From positions 1,774,501 to 1,838,500 of the forward strand of contig NZ_BAABBR010000001.1 of the NCBI RefSeq assembly GCF_039538065.1: a stretch of 64,000 nucleotides of DNA. Direction: 5' to 3'. Below the pieces are notes generated by a model. It had not been told where the DNA came from. It made no database searches and worked only from the letters and a program-made list of their open reading frames with translations. Shown piece by piece: positions 7,644-17,484 of the stretch (positions are counted from its first letter, which is position 1; the number at the start of each line of letters is the position of its first letter). Position numbers and translations under genes: made by a program. This DNA is from Sphingomonas rosea (GTDB lineage: Bacteria; Pseudomonadota; Alphaproteobacteria; Sphingomonadales; Sphingomonadaceae).

Positions 7644-8522
7644 TCAGGCGTCTTCGCGTTCGGCGCCCTCGGGCGCGTGGAGCCGGAGACGAAGCATCTT
7701 GCGTTCGTCGGCCTCGAGGCTTTCGAGCCGCCATCCGCTCGGATGCGCAATACTCTCGCCCGGCTCGAGGATCCGGCCGGCAAGCAGGAAGGCGAGACCG
7801 CCCAACGTATCGACCTCGTCGTCCTCGGCGATGAGGCGCGGGTCGACCGCTTCGGCGAGGTCGTCGAGCTCGAGCCGCGCGTCGGCGTCCCACAGCCCAT
7901 CGTCGAGGCGGACCAGCAGCGGCTGCTCCTCCTCGTCATGCTCGTCCGCGATGTCGCCGACGATCTCCTCGACCACGTCCTCGATGGTGACGAGGCCTTC
8001 GGTCCCGCCGAACTCGTCGATCACGACCGCGAGGTGGATCCGCTCGGCACGCATCCGGACGAGAAGGTCGAGGATGCCCATGCTTTCGGGCACGAACAGC
8101 GGCGTGCGCATGATCTCGTCGACGCTCTTGCGCTCGGTCGCGTCGAAGTAGGCGTTGAACACGTCCTTGATGTGAACCATCCCGATGATCTCATCGAGAC
8201 TGTCGCCGGTGATCGGCAGGCGGCTGTGGCCAGCCTCGGCAAAGGCCTTGGCGAGCTCTTCCATGCTGCTGCCGTGCGGGGCCGAGATGATCTCGCCACG
8301 CGTGACGCAGATGTCGCCGGCGGTCCGGTCGCCGAAATGCAGCAAATTCTTGAGCATCTGCCGCTCAAGCGGGCTGAGGTCGCCCTTCTTGGGCTGATCT
8401 TCCTCGGCTTCGTCGATCGCTTCCTCGATCTGGTCGCGCAGCGACGGCTCGCTGTCCTCGCCGAACATCAGGCTGCGAAGGCCGCGCCACAGGCGCGAAC
8501 CGCTGTCGGGCTGGGAGGCCAT
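7644..8522 (-). CDS. CBS-domain CorC/HlyC family protein
   Basis: A 292-residue cytosolic protein with two CBS domains (about residues 65-190: MEELAKAFAEAGHSRLPI, then LVRMRAERIHLAVVIDEFGGTEGLVTIEDVVEEIVGDI) and a C-terminal CorC_HlyC domain (about 205-285). It lacks the N-terminal DUF21 membrane domain, as is usual for the copy in ybeY-corC-lnt clusters. Implicated by homology in divalent metal efflux or in membrane function with Lnt. Its ATG at 8522 abuts the ybeY stop. Confidence 0.88.
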   Translation of the reverse strand: MASQPDSGSRLWRGLRSLMFGEDSEPSLRDQIEEAIDEAEEDQPKKGDLSPLERQMLKNLLHFGDRTAGDICVTRGEIISAPHGSSMEELAKAFAEAGHSRLPITGDSLDEIIGMVHIKDVFNAYFDATERKSVDEIMRTPLFVPESMGILDLLVRMRAERIHLAVVIDEFGGTEGLVTIEDVVEEIVGDIADEHDEEEQPLLVRLDDGLWDADARLELDDLAEAVDPRLIAEDDEVDTLGGLAFLLAGRILEPGESIAHPSGWRLESLEADERKMLRLRLHAPEGAEREDA

Positions 8523-9028
8523 CAGGCGGCGACCTCATAAGGGTTGTCGATACCCATCCGGGCGAGCGCCCGCGTTTCTCTTGCTTCCATGTCCTCGGCG
8601 GTATCGTCTTCGAGGTGGTCATAGCCGAGCAGGTGAAGTGTGCCGTGGACCATCAGGTGCGCGGCGTGATGCTCCAGGCTGATCGACTTTTCCTCTGCCT
8701 CGCGGGCACAGGTCTCGCGCGCGAGCACGATGTCGCCGAGCATCAGTTCGGGGCCGGGCGTGTCGGCCGCGGCCAGTTCATGGGCCTCGGCCTGGGGAAA
8801 GGACAGGACGTTGGTCGGCCTGTCCTTGCCCCGCCACTCGGCGTTCAGGGCATGGACTTCGGCGTCGGTGGTGAGGACGACCGACAGTTCGACCGGCCGT
8901 TCGAGCGCGGCCAGTCGCGGGAAGGCGCTCTCGGCGATCGCCGCCCGGGCCGCGGCTTCGGCGAGCCGCGCCCAGTCGGTGCTACTGTCCCATTCCTCGT
9001 CGGCGTCGAGCATCAGGTCGAGGGTCAT
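8522..9028 (-). CDS. ybeY: Endoribonuclease YbeY (16S rRNA maturation)
   Basis: A 168-residue metal-dependent RNase needed for 16S rRNA 3' end processing and ribosome quality control. The zinc-binding motif HxxxHxxxxxHxxxxH-like stretch [15 protein letters not shown] is near residues 127-141. NVLSFPQ near residue 75 is also typical. It overlaps phoH by 4 bp at its start, so the two are translationally coupled. Confidence 0.94.
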   Translation of the reverse strand: MTLDLMLDADEEWDSSTDWARLAEAAARAAIAESAFPRLAALERPVELSVVLTTDAEVHALNAEWRGKDRPTNVLSFPQAEAHELAAADTPGPELMLGDIVLARETCAREAEEKSISLEHHAAHLMVHGTLHLLGYDHLEDDTAEDMEARETRALARMGIDNPYEVAA

Positions 9029-10035
9029 GCGGCGGGCCCTTCATAGGCTTCGACGATCCGGCCGACGAGCGGATGGCGGACGACGTCCGCGGCGCCGAAG
9101 CGGACCATCGCCAGCCGCGGAATGCCTTCGAGCTTGTGAACGGCGTCGGCCAGGCCGCTTTCGACCCCGCGCGGAAGATCGGTCTGGTTGGGGTCGCCGC
9201 AGATCACCATGCGCGAACGCATGCCGAAGCGGGTCAGGAACATCTTCATCTGCTGCGGCGTGGTGTTCTGCGCCTCGTCGAGGATGATGAAGGCATCGCT
9301 GAGCGTCCGGCCACGCATGAAGGCGATCGGTGCAATCTCGATCTCGCCACTGGCGATGCGACGCTCGACCTGCTCGGTCGGGAGCATATCGTAGAGCGCG
9401 TCGTAAAGGGGGCGGAGATAGGGATCGACCTTCTCCTTCATGTCGCCAGGCAGGAAGCCAAGCCGCTCGCCTGCCTCGACCGCTGGGCGCGAGAGGATGA
9501 GCCGGTCGACCTGGCCGCCGATCAGCATCGACACGGCCTGCGCGACCGCAAGATATGTCTTGCCCGTGCCCGCCGGTCCCAGCGCGAAGATCATATCGTC
9601 GCGGGCAAGCGCCTCCATGTAATGCGTCTGGATGGTCGAGCGCGGGACAATTGTCTTCTTGCGCGTCCGGATCATCACCCGGTTGGGATTGCTCGCCGGG
9701 GCGTCGGCGTCGGGCACGATGCCGTCGAGCTTGCGCTGCGCACCCATGCCGATGACACTTTCGACCACCGCAAGGTCGACGTCCTGACCGGCGTCGAGCC
9801 GGCTGTAGAGGTCGACCAGCACTTCACGCGCCTTGGCCGCGCTGTCGGGTTCGCCCTCGATCTGCACGCGATTGCCGCGCGCAGCGATGTTGACGCCGAG
9901 GCGATCCTCGATCGCCACCAGGTGCCGGTCATAGTCGCCGAACAGGGGGCCGAGGAGATAGGGCTGCTCGAACTCGATCTCGAGGCGGGCGCGGGTGGGA
10001 TCGTCCACCGCGCGGAGGTCGGGGCGCTTGGGCAT
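9025..10035 (-). CDS. PhoH family ATPase
   Basis: A 336-residue P-loop ATPase of the PhoH/YbeZ type, a partner of YbeY in RNA metabolism. A KH-like N-terminal region (residues 20-90) precedes Walker [12 protein letters not shown] (about 153-163) and Walker [10 protein letters not shown] (about 250). The end [11 protein letters not shown] is typical. Genes phoH and ybeY overlap by 4 bp, consistent with a functional pair. Confidence 0.92.
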   Translation of the reverse strand: MPKRPDLRAVDDPTRARLEIEFEQPYLLGPLFGDYDRHLVAIEDRLGVNIAARGNRVQIEGEPDSAAKAREVLVDLYSRLDAGQDVDLAVVESVIGMGAQRKLDGIVPDADAPASNPNRVMIRTRKKTIVPRSTIQTHYMEALARDDMIFALGPAGTGKTYLAVAQAVSMLIGGQVDRLILSRPAVEAGERLGFLPGDMKEKVDPYLRPLYDALYDMLPTEQVERRIASGEIEIAPIAFMRGRTLSDAFIILDEAQNTTPQQMKMFLTRFGMRSRMVICGDPNQTDLPRGVESGLADAVHKLEGIPRLAMVRFGAADVVRHPLVGRIVEAYEGPAA

Positions 10036-10097
10036 CTAGCGGCGTGAAGCCTTGGAGGTCGTCATCGTTCCCGAATGTAATGCGCTTCGCCCAAGAG

Positions 10098-11411
10098 TCA
10101 CGCGGCCTCTTGCTGCACTTTGGTGACAAGTTCGCCCGCGAGGCTGTTGGGCAGCGCCCCGGTCAGGCGGACATCGACCATGTCGCCGATCTTGGCCTCG
10201 CTCTCGACGAACACCGACTGGAGCCATGGCGACTTGCCGATCATCTGGCCCGGCTTTCGACCGACGCGGTCGATGAGTATCCGCGTTTGGACGCCCACCT
10301 TGGACGCGTTGAAGGCACGGCTCTGCTCGGCGACCAGTGCCTGCAATTCCTGCAGCCGCGCGTCCTTGACCGCTTCGGGCACTTGCCCGTCCATGGTCGC
10401 AGCGGGGGTGCCCGGCCGGGCGCTGTACTTGAAGGTGAAGGCGCTGGCGTAGCCCACCTCGCGCACGATCCTGAGCGTGTCGGCGAAGTCGGCGTCGGTC
10501 TCGCCCGGGAAGCCGACGATGAAGTCGCCCGAGATGGCGATGTCGGGCCGCGCCGCGCGGACCTGGTCGAGCGCGCGGAGATAGTCGGCGGCAGTGTGAT
10601 GGCGGTTCATCGCCTTGAGGATGCGGTCGCTCCCCGCCTGCACGGGCAGGTGCAGATAGGGCATGAGCTTAGCGCAATCGCGATGGGCCGCGACCAGCGC
10701 CCCGCCCATGTTGATCGGGTGGGAGGTGGTGTAGCGGATGCGCTCCAGCCCCCCGAGTTCGGCGATCCGGTGGATGAGGGTCGCGAGGTTCTCGGCGCCG
10801 TCCTCCCAGGCATTCACGTTCTGGCCCAGCAACGTGATCTCGCGCGCACCGTCTTCGACCAGCTGTGCCGCCTCGTCGAGGAGGTCCGCCATCGGTCGGC
10901 TGACCTCCGCCCCGCGCGTGTAGGGCACGACGCAGTAAGTGCAGAACTTGTCACACCCTTCCTGAACCGAGAGGAAAGCGCTGACCCCCGCACGGCGGCG
11001 CCGGGGGAGAGCAGCGAACTTGTCGAGCGGGGGCAAATCGGTGTCGACCGGACGCGCGCCGCCTTGGACCTCGCGCAGCATCTCCGGCAGCCGGTGATAG
11101 GCCTGCGGTCCGACGACGAGGTCGATCGCCTTGGAGCGGCGCTTCGCTTCGGCGCCCTCTGCCTGCGCGACGCAGCCGGCGAGTGCGATCACGGGCTTCG
11201 AGCCGTCCTCGCGGGTCAGGCGGCCGACCTCGCTATAGGCCTTTTCGGCGGCTTTCTCGCGGATGTGGCAGGTGTTGAGCACGACCACGTCGGCATCGGC
11301 GCCCGCCTCGGCCGGGGCCATCCCCTCGGCGCGCAGCAACTCGGCCATGCGCTCGCCGTCATAGACGTTCATCTGGCAGCCGAAGCTCTTGATCGCAAAG
11401 GTCTTGGTCAT
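10098..11411 (-). CDS. miaB: tRNA-2-methylthio-N6-dimethylallyladenosine synthase
   Basis: A 437-residue radical SAM methylthiotransferase acting on i6A37 of tRNA. The N-terminal MTTase domain carries Cys residues in FGCQMN (C12) and NTCHIREKA. The radical SAM motif CDKFCTYC (CxxxCxxC) is near residue 153, and a C-terminal TRAM domain ends in [15 protein letters not shown]. The ATG at 11411 was picked because [15 protein letters not shown] is the canonical family start. It lies just downstream of plsC with a 10-bp gap. Confidence 0.95.
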   Translation of the reverse strand: MTKTFAIKSFGCQMNVYDGERMAELLRAEGMAPAEAGADADVVVLNTCHIREKAAEKAYSEVGRLTREDGSKPVIALAGCVAQAEGAEAKRRSKAIDLVVGPQAYHRLPEMLREVQGGARPVDTDLPPLDKFAALPRRRRAGVSAFLSVQEGCDKFCTYCVVPYTRGAEVSRPMADLLDEAAQLVEDGAREITLLGQNVNAWEDGAENLATLIHRIAELGGLERIRYTTSHPINMGGALVAAHRDCAKLMPYLHLPVQAGSDRILKAMNRHHTAADYLRALDQVRAARPDIAISGDFIVGFPGETDADFADTLRIVREVGYASAFTFKYSARPGTPAATMDGQVPEAVKDARLQELQALVAEQSRAFNASKVGVQTRILIDRVGRKPGQMIGKSPWLQSVFVESEAKIGDMVDVRLTGALPNSLAGELVTKVQQEAA

Positions 11412-11421
11412 GGGGCCGCGC

Positions 11422-12180
11422 CTATACGCGCGCCGGCGCCACACCGCTAGGCGCCAGCGCGGCGGCAACGGCGGCGTGGCTCTGGCGGGTCAGCGCTTTC
11501 CGGTCCTGACCCGGCGCGAGCGGCGCGAGGAAGTGCAGCGTCACAGATACTGTCCCCTTGCGCCCGAGCAGCCTGACGAAGTTCGCCTGCCCAGTCTCGC
11601 CCTGCGGCCAGCCGAACTCGGGCGCCGCCCCCCGATAGTCGATCGCGACCGGCTGGACGGTCAGCGGCACAGGCGGATCCTCGGCGAGCTTCAGAAGCGA
11701 GGAGCGGAAGGGCAGCAGCCCGTGACCGTCGCTGACGGTGCCTTCAGGAAAGAGGGTGAGCGGCTTGGGACTGCGGAGCGCCCGCTCCATGTCGCTGAGC
11801 TGGTCGCCGACGCTCGCCTTGCGGTCGCGGTCGACGAACACCGTGCCGTTCTGCTCGCACAGCCAGCGCATGATCGGATGCCCCTTGAGGCCGTCCTTGG
11901 CGACGAACGCGCAATCGGTGGCGCCGGCGAGCATGGGGATGTCGAGCCAGCTCACGTGGTTGGAGACGATCAGCGTCCTTGCCGTCGGCTTGGGACCCGT
12001 GGTCTCGACCCGTGCGCCCGCGATCCAGCCGATCCCGCGCAGCAGGCGGCGCGGCCAGGGCGATGGCCCGAATGGACGCATCAGAAGATGAGGGATGACG
12101 CAAAAGCCGAGCCAGCCGGCCATCAAGGTCAGCCGGACCGCCGCCCGGACGCTTGAGGATGACCTAGCGGTCGCGACCAA
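11422..12180 (-). CDS. 1-acyl-sn-glycerol-3-phosphate acyltransferase family protein
   Basis: A 252-residue PlsC-type acyltransferase of phospholipid synthesis. It has an N-terminal membrane helix ([17 protein letters not shown]), the catalytic HxxxxD motif in NHVSWLD (about residue 85) and the substrate-binding motif FPEGTVSDG (about 155). The start at 12180 overlaps the end of fur by 17 bp; a slightly later start is possible. Located between fur and miaB, a common alphaproteobacterial order. Exact acyl acceptor is not readable from sequence. Confidence 0.88.
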   Translation of the reverse strand: MVATARSSSSVRAAVRLTLMAGWLGFCVIPHLLMRPFGPSPWPRRLLRGIGWIAGARVETTGPKPTARTLIVSNHVSWLDIPMLAGATDCAFVAKDGLKGHPIMRWLCEQNGTVFVDRDRKASVGDQLSDMERALRSPKPLTLFPEGTVSDGHGLLPFRSSLLKLAEDPPVPLTVQPVAIDYRGAAPEFGWPQGETGQANFVRLLGRKGTVSVTLHFLAPLAPGQDRKALTRQSHAAVAAALAPSGVAPARV

Positions 12181-12586
12181 GCGGGACGCCGTAGAGCTCC
12201 AGCCGATGGTCGACGAGCCGGAAGCCCAGCCGCTCGGCGACGCGGCGCTTCAAATCCTCGAGCTCCTCGTCGTGGAACTCGACGACATTGCCCGATTCGA
12301 CGTCGATCAGATGGTCGTGATGTTCTTCCGATACCGCTTCGTAGCGCGAGCGGCCGTTGCCGAACTCGTGCCGCTCGAGGATGCCGGCCTCTTCGAACAG
12401 GCGGACCGTCCGATAGACGGTGGCGATCGAGATGTTCGGATCGACCGCGCTCGCTCGCTCGTGGAGCGTCTCGACGTCGGGATGATCCTCGGACTCACCG
12501 ATGATGCGCGCAATGGTCCGCCGCTGCTCGGTGATCCGCAGCCCCTTTTCGGCGCAGAGCGCCTCGATGTCGATCATGCGGTGCAT
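12164..12586 (-). CDS. fur: Fur family metal-responsive regulator
   Basis: A 140-residue Fur-type repressor: winged helix (residues 1-85, recognition helix in NISIATVYRTVRLFEEAG), then the metal/dimer domain with EEHHDHLID. The CxxC structural zinc pair seen in E. coli Fur is absent, replaced by DVESGNVVEF. This matches alphaproteobacterial Fur/Mur proteins, which may sense iron or manganese. The start is ATG 12586 or, three codons in, 12577 (MIDIEALCAEKG), which resembles homologues more. Part of the conserved mucR-fur-plsC-miaB segment. Confidence 0.88.
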   Translation of the reverse strand: MHRMIDIEALCAEKGLRITEQRRTIARIIGESEDHPDVETLHERASAVDPNISIATVYRTVRLFEEAGILERHEFGNGRSRYEAVSEEHHDHLIDVESGNVVEFHDEELEDLKRRVAERLGFRLVDHRLELYGVPLGRDR

Positions 12587-12702
12587 GGACGCTCAACTAA
12601 GGGAGGAGGGTGGGGGCGTCTAGGCCAATCCGCCGCCCGCGCCGGGCAAATTCGAAAGGCATGAGCCTTCGATGTTGTCCGGCGCGTGCGACGTTGCGGG
12701 GA

Positions 12703-13131
12703 TTACTTGGCCGCGCGCGCGCCGCGCTTGCGCTTGGTGCCCAGGCCAATGCTCTTGGCGAGCGTGCGGCGCTGTTCGGCATAGTTGGGGGCGACCATCG
12801 GATAGTCGGCGTTGAGGCCCCACTTCTGTCGATACTGGTCGGGCGTCATGTTGTAGTGGGTCATCAGATGCCGCTTGAGCATCTTCAGCTTCTTCCCGTC
12901 TTCGAGGCAGACGAGATAGTCGGGCTTCACCGACGAGCGGATCGGAACCTTGGGTTCGGGACGGACTTCGGGGGCGGCCGGACGGCTACCGAGGCCCGAA
13001 AGCGCACCATGCACGTTCTGGATCAATTGCGGCAAGTCGTTGACCGACACGCTGTTGTTGCTGACGTGGGCAGCGACAATGTCGGCAGTAAGGGTGATCA
13101 GTGTTTCGGCACTTTGGTCATTGTCGTTCAT
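12703..13131 (-). CDS. MucR/Ros family transcriptional regulator
   Basis: A 142-residue regulator. The DNA-binding region is near residues 70-105: [28 protein letters not shown]. The zinc site reads C-x2-D ... H-x3-H instead of C-x2-C, a variant known among MucR/Ros homologues that fold with Asp or without zinc. The ATG at 13131 ([11 protein letters not shown]) was chosen over the longer frame to 13206, which lacks family-like sequence. The 122-bp upstream region is unusually AT-rich, as expected for an autoregulated MucR gene. Family roles include repression of surface polysaccharide, motility and AT-rich acquired genes. Confidence 0.9.
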   Translation of the reverse strand: MNDNDQSAETLITLTADIVAAHVSNNSVSVNDLPQLIQNVHGALSGLGSRPAAPEVRPEPKVPIRSSVKPDYLVCLEDGKKLKMLKRHLMTHYNMTPDQYRQKWGLNADYPMVAPNYAEQRRTLAKSIGLGTKRKRGARAAK

Positions 13132-13253
13132 GGTGGGTCCTATCCAAGTCGGATACCGGTACTCACGCTCCGAGCAGCGCGGGCCCGGCCTAACAAGCGG
13201 TGCCAAGTGAATGCAACGATTGTTTCTTGGATTTAACCTAGAGCAATACGATT

Positions 13254-13730
13254 CTAGATCATACGGACCATCGTGAGCGCATCGAACAACTCACCGTCAG
13301 TTCCGCGATAGTAACGCGAACGGCGTCCCGCGATCTCGAAATCATGTGCCGTGTAGAGGGATACGGCGGGATTGCCGTCGCGTACCTCGAGGTGAAGATG
13401 ATGCGCGCCCGCCGCGCGATGATCCTCGACGAAGCGAGCGATGAGTTGACCGCCAATACCCTGGCCGCTCGCCTGGCGACGTACCGCGATGAGGAGCAGT
13501 TCGGCCTCGTCCATTGCGCGGCGGGAAAGGCTGAAGCCGAGCGCCTCACCGCGGCGGCGCGCGACGTGAAGAATGACGCCGGGCAGCGGCAGGATCCCGG
13601 CGCATTGCGCGCGGGTCCAGGCTTCGCCGAAGCGAGGATCGAAGGCATCGGCCATGACCGCCATGACCTCGTCGAGATCGGCGCCGCCGCCGCGCTGGAT
13701 CGTCAGGCTATCGGGCGCCAATCCGCTCAT
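13254..13730 (-). CDS. rimI: Ribosomal-protein-alanine N-acetyltransferase (GNAT)
   Basis: A 158-residue GNAT acetyltransferase. Acetyl-CoA binding motif A is seen in [25 protein letters not shown] (Q/R-x-x-G-x-G), followed by [25 protein letters not shown] and a C-terminal RYY motif. In this context it is RimI, which acetylates ribosomal protein S18. It overlaps tsaB by 4 bp and follows it in one operon, the standard alphaproteobacterial arrangement. Confidence 0.88.
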   Translation of the reverse strand: MSGLAPDSLTIQRGGGADLDEVMAVMADAFDPRFGEAWTRAQCAGILPLPGVILHVARRRGEALGFSLSRRAMDEAELLLIAVRRQASGQGIGGQLIARFVEDHRAAGAHHLHLEVRDGNPAVSLYTAHDFEIAGRRSRYYRGTDGELFDALTMVRMI

Positions 13731-14335
13731 GCTGCCATCGGCTTGGCGTCCGGGGCGCGAGCGTAGCTCGGCTTGGGCGCAAGCGAACGCAAAGCATCGG
13801 GGAGTGCAAGCGCGGCGCTCGCGCGCGGCAAGACTTCGAGCACCTCGCCCCAGCCGCGTGCCTCGACCAGCGCCCTCGCGCCAGTCCCGACGACGAGCGG
13901 CGCGTCGATCGCTTCGGCGGCCTTCGCTGGCGTGAGGCTCGCAAGCGGTCCGGCTTCGGCCAGCGGCCCCCGCGCGAACTGCTGGGCGAACAATTCGCCG
14001 TGACCACCGATCAGCGCCACGCCGACCGGCCCGTCACCGGGCGCCGTCGCCGCGAGCAGGGCAAGGGTCGACATGCCGTGCAGGGGAACGCCCCAGCCGA
14101 TCGCCAGTCCCTGCGCGGCCGAGATGCCGACCCGCAGGCCAGTGAAACTCCCCGGGCCGCAACCGACGAGGATCTGGTCCGCCCGGCGACCGTCGAGGAG
14201 GACGTCGAGCATGGGCACCAGACGCTCGGCATGCCCTCGATTCATCACCTCGTGGACCTCGCCCAGGACAGTGCCGTCAGGCGCAAGAAGTGCCGCGGTG
14301 CAGGCAGGCGTGGCGGTATCGAGCGCGAGCAACAT
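13727..14335 (-). CDS. tsaB: tRNA threonylcarbamoyladenosine biosynthesis protein TsaB
   Basis: A 202-residue ASKHA-fold protein (Kae1-like half). It reads MLLALDTATPACTAALL at the start, then NRGHAERLVPML and GCGPGSFTGLRVGISAAQGLA near residue 62-80. It scaffolds TsaD and TsaE in making t6A37 of ANN-decoding tRNAs. First gene of the tsaB-rimI pair; a flexible C-terminal tail follows the conserved core. Confidence 0.93.
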   Translation of the reverse strand: MLLALDTATPACTAALLAPDGTVLGEVHEVMNRGHAERLVPMLDVLLDGRRADQILVGCGPGSFTGLRVGISAAQGLAIGWGVPLHGMSTLALLAATAPGDGPVGVALIGGHGELFAQQFARGPLAEAGPLASLTPAKAAEAIDAPLVVGTGARALVEARGWGEVLEVLPRASAALALPDALRSLAPKPSYARAPDAKPMAA

Positions 14336-14416
14336 GGTTTCTCGATAGGGACATGAAAGTGCCGGAAGGGCAAGAAAATCCGTGCCCGAAACAAGTTTGG
14401 ACGCCGGTGCGAGAGG

Positions 14417-15400
14417 TTACGGCAGAAGGAGAAACGATCCCGTCGTTTCGCGCGCTTCGAGCCTTCGGTGCGCCTCGGCAGCTTCGGTCAGGGCCATGCG
14501 ACCCCCGATCGTTACCCGGACCTTGCCCGAGCGGATCATTTCCCACAGGCGCTCTGCCCCGGCCCGGCGTTCGTCGGCGTTGCGGTAATAATCGAAGAGG
14601 GTCGGCCGCGTGACCCACAGCGATCCCTTGGAGGCGAGGGTGCCGAGGCCGACTCCGGTCACCGGTGCCGAGGCGTTGCCGTAGCTGACAAGGATTCCGC
14701 GCCGCGCCGCCGAATCGAGGCTCGCCTCCCACGTGTCGCGGCCGACCCCGTCGAACACGACTTCACAGCCCTTGCCGCCGGTGAGTGCACGAGCGCGCGC
14801 TGCGACGTCCTCGTGATCGTAACGGATGATCTCGTCGACGCCGGCTTCGCGCGCTAGCTGCGCCTTCGCTTCGGTCGAGACTGTCCCGATGACGCGGGCG
14901 CCGACGGCCTTGAGCCATTGCACAAGGATGAGGCCGACCCCGCCCGCCGCCGCATGCACGAGGACATCGGATCCAGCCTGCACCTTGGCGCAGCGCTCGA
15001 CGAGGAATTCGGCGGTGCAGCCCTTGAGCAGCGCCGCGGCGGCGAGATCGCTCGGCACGTCCTCGGGCACGGGCAGCAGTTGCTCGGCGGGAATCAGCCG
15101 CGCGGTGGCGTAGGCGCCCCGCTGCGGGCCGAACGTCGCGACGCGGTCGCCTTCCTTCCACTCAACCCCCGGTCCGACCGCCAGCACCCGGCCCGCCGCC
15201 TCCATGCCGAGCGCGCCCGGCAGGTCGACCGGATAGACGCCCGAGCGATGATAGGTGTCGATGAAGTTGAGGCCGACCGCTTCGTTCGCCATCAGCACTT
15301 CGCCGGGTCCGGGCGCACCGAGCGCGACTTCCTCCCACTCGATAACCTCGGGGCCGCCGGTGTGGCGGATCACGGCGCGAAGAGCTTTCATCCCCGCCAT
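14417..15400 (-). CDS. NADPH:quinone oxidoreductase (zeta-crystallin type MDR)
   Basis: A 327-residue zinc-free medium-chain reductase. The N-terminal GroES-like domain has LGMEAAGRVLAVGPGV near residue 65. The nucleotide-binding site HAAAGGVGLILVQWLKA is near residue 148, and the YGNASAPV signature near 240 fits quinone oxidoreductase 1. It reduces quinones with NADPH. The start may be ATG 15400 or 15391 (MKALRAVI). Monocistronic; 81 bp separate it from tsaB and 67 bp from the TonB receptor. Confidence 0.88.
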   Translation of the reverse strand: MAGMKALRAVIRHTGGPEVIEWEEVALGAPGPGEVLMANEAVGLNFIDTYHRSGVYPVDLPGALGMEAAGRVLAVGPGVEWKEGDRVATFGPQRGAYATARLIPAEQLLPVPEDVPSDLAAAALLKGCTAEFLVERCAKVQAGSDVLVHAAAGGVGLILVQWLKAVGARVIGTVSTEAKAQLAREAGVDEIIRYDHEDVAARARALTGGKGCEVVFDGVGRDTWEASLDSAARRGILVSYGNASAPVTGVGLGTLASKGSLWVTRPTLFDYYRNADERRAGAERLWEMIRSGKVRVTIGGRMALTEAAEAHRRLEARETTGSFLLLP

Positions 15401-15467
15401 GTAGGCGTCTCGATGCCGCGCGACAAACCGTCGCCACTCCTTCGTCCCGCTTTCGGCGAGACCTTGA

Positions 15468-17483
15468 TCAGCGCAGCCGAAGCCCGATCCACAGGGTGCG
15501 CGGAAGGGCGCGCTCGACCATGCCGTCGTTGCTCACCGCGGCCTCGACCGTGCGATCGAAGATGTTTTCGCCGCGAAGTTCGAGCGCGACACGCCGCGTG
15601 ACCGGAATGGCAGCATAGCTGTCGAGCGTGAGCGCGGGTGCGAGCCGGCGCTGGTTGAGGTCGTCCTCGAACTGCGCGGACAGGGCCCGGGCCGTCAACG
15701 AAACTTGCCGCTCGCGCGCGTCCTTCCAGCCCAGAGTGGTCGAAAGCTGATGGCGCGGGGTTTGCGCCGGGCGCTTGCCGTCGAGTGCGGCGGCCGCTCC
15801 GCTGCCATGGACCCGCGCGTCGGCGAGCGCGTAGGAGAGACGCGCGTCGAACGGACCGATCTTGCCGCTGACGTCGGCCTCGATCCCACGCGAGCGGATG
15901 AAGTCGAGATTCTGGCGCTGGCGATAGGTGCCGCCGGCCGCAACAAAGCCGACGATGGGGAAGGTGCCCGGACCTTGGGCGAGCGTGACGTTCGCGATCG
16001 CGTCGTCGAGCCGCGCGACGAAGCCGGTGACGCCCGCCCGCCAGCCGGACGCGAGGGCGAGGTCGCCGCCGATCTCGGCGCCGGTCATGCTCTCGGGCCG
16101 AAGCGCCGCATTGGGCGCGGTGGCGTCGGCCCCGGCGCGGAAGGGACGATAGAGCTCGTTCAGGGTCGGCAGCCGCCATCCGCGATAGGCGGCAGTCCGC
16201 AGCTTGAGCGCACGGGACGCCCTGACCTCGCCGGCGACACGGCCGCTGCCCTGCCAGCCGTGCCGATCGGGAAAGCGCGTGTCGGTCAGCGGTGCGCCGC
16301 CGCTCAGCAATTCCTGGAAAAGGCGACCGTCGGAAATCGTCCAGCGATCGACCCGTGCGCTGGCGCTGAAGGTTGCCGCGCGGGTCGTGACCGCGCCCGT
16401 GGCGAAGACGCCGACGGTGCCCGACCTGCCACCGGCCTCGCGCCGACGGGTCGGGCTGCCCGACACGAACTGGTAGCGCTCGCGGGTCTCGCCGCGCACG
16501 AAGCGTCCATCAACGCCAAGCCCGATCTCGGTCGCGCCCGACAGCGGTCGCACCTCGCCGCGAAAGCCAAAGCCGCGCGAGGGGACCGCATATTGATCAA
16601 GCGTCTGCGTGCTGGTCGTGCGCGCAGCGTTGACGCTGCTGAAGGCCGAAGCGAAGCGGCGTTGCTGAGCGTAGCCGAGCGCCGACCACTTCGTCCGGCC
16701 CTTACCGACGAGGCGAAGCGACATGTCCACCCCCGAGCCGCGATTGGCGGTGAAGGGCACGCCTCGATCGCGCTGATCGCTGAAGGCGCTGGCATTCACC
16801 TGCGCTTCGACGGAGCCAAGATCCTGGACCAGTCGCGCCGCGCCCGATTCCTGCCGATAGGGGGCAGGACGGTCGACCGGCCCACGGTCGTGCGCGACGA
16901 TCGGCACGAAGCCGTCGCCGCGGGCAACGGCGCCCGACAGCGAAACGGAACCGCGCGCCGTCGGTGCGACCAGGCTGGCGCGGGCGTCGAGGCTGGCGCG
17001 GCTTCCGCCCGCGATCGAGGCGGTTAGACGTTCGCGGTCCGATGGCGCGGCGCTTTCAAGTTCCACCGTGCCGGCCAGCGCACCGGGCCCAAAGAACGCG
17101 CTGCCACCACCGCGCGTGATCCGGATCTCGCCGATACGGTCGGTCGCATAAGCGGGAAAGGTGATCCATCCGCCGAACGGATCGCCCTGCGGGACGCCGT
17201 CGAACAGAAGCAGCGCGCGCGACGACGCATTGCCGCCGAGGCCGCGCAAGGTAATCGACTGGTTGGTCGCATGACTAGAGCGCGAGTCCGAGCGACGAAA
17301 GCTCTGCACCCCGGCTGCATCTCGGATGACGTCCTCGAGCCGTCCGCTGGCCGATTGCTCGATGCGCCCGCGATCGAGCGTCACCACGGCGGCGCCGGCT
17401 TTTTCCGCCGGTGGCAGTCCGCGCCCGGTGACGATGATCGGGGCGGGATCGGCCGAGGCCATGAGCAGGGCGAACAACATCAT
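15468..17483 (-). CDS. TonB-dependent outer membrane receptor
   Basis: A 671-residue receptor. It has a short signal peptide, a TonB-box-like PIIVTG at about residue 14-19, a plug domain (DVIRDAAGVQSF ... ITLRGLGGNASSRALLLFDGVPQGDPFGGW ... RGGGSAFFGPGALAGTVEL) and a 22-strand type barrel ending in WIGLRLR. The layout resembles BtuB/FyuA-like receptors; the ligand cannot be told. It starts 2 bp after rlmJ, so no upstream B12 riboswitch or Fur box can lie directly before it. It is slightly short for the family but looks complete. Confidence 0.9.
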   Translation of the reverse strand: MMLFALLMASADPAPIIVTGRGLPPAEKAGAAVVTLDRGRIEQSASGRLEDVIRDAAGVQSFRRSDSRSSHATNQSITLRGLGGNASSRALLLFDGVPQGDPFGGWITFPAYATDRIGEIRITRGGGSAFFGPGALAGTVELESAAPSDRERLTASIAGGSRASLDARASLVAPTARGSVSLSGAVARGDGFVPIVAHDRGPVDRPAPYRQESGAARLVQDLGSVEAQVNASAFSDQRDRGVPFTANRGSGVDMSLRLVGKGRTKWSALGYAQQRRFASAFSSVNAARTTSTQTLDQYAVPSRGFGFRGEVRPLSGATEIGLGVDGRFVRGETRERYQFVSGSPTRRREAGGRSGTVGVFATGAVTTRAATFSASARVDRWTISDGRLFQELLSGGAPLTDTRFPDRHGWQGSGRVAGEVRASRALKLRTAAYRGWRLPTLNELYRPFRAGADATAPNAALRPESMTGAEIGGDLALASGWRAGVTGFVARLDDAIANVTLAQGPGTFPIVGFVAAGGTYRQRQNLDFIRSRGIEADVSGKIGPFDARLSYALADARVHGSGAAAALDGKRPAQTPRHQLSTTLGWKDARERQVSLTARALSAQFEDDLNQRRLAPALTLDSYAAIPVTRRVALELRGENIFDRTVEAAVSNDGMVERALPRTLWIGLRLR

Positions 17484-17484
17484 C

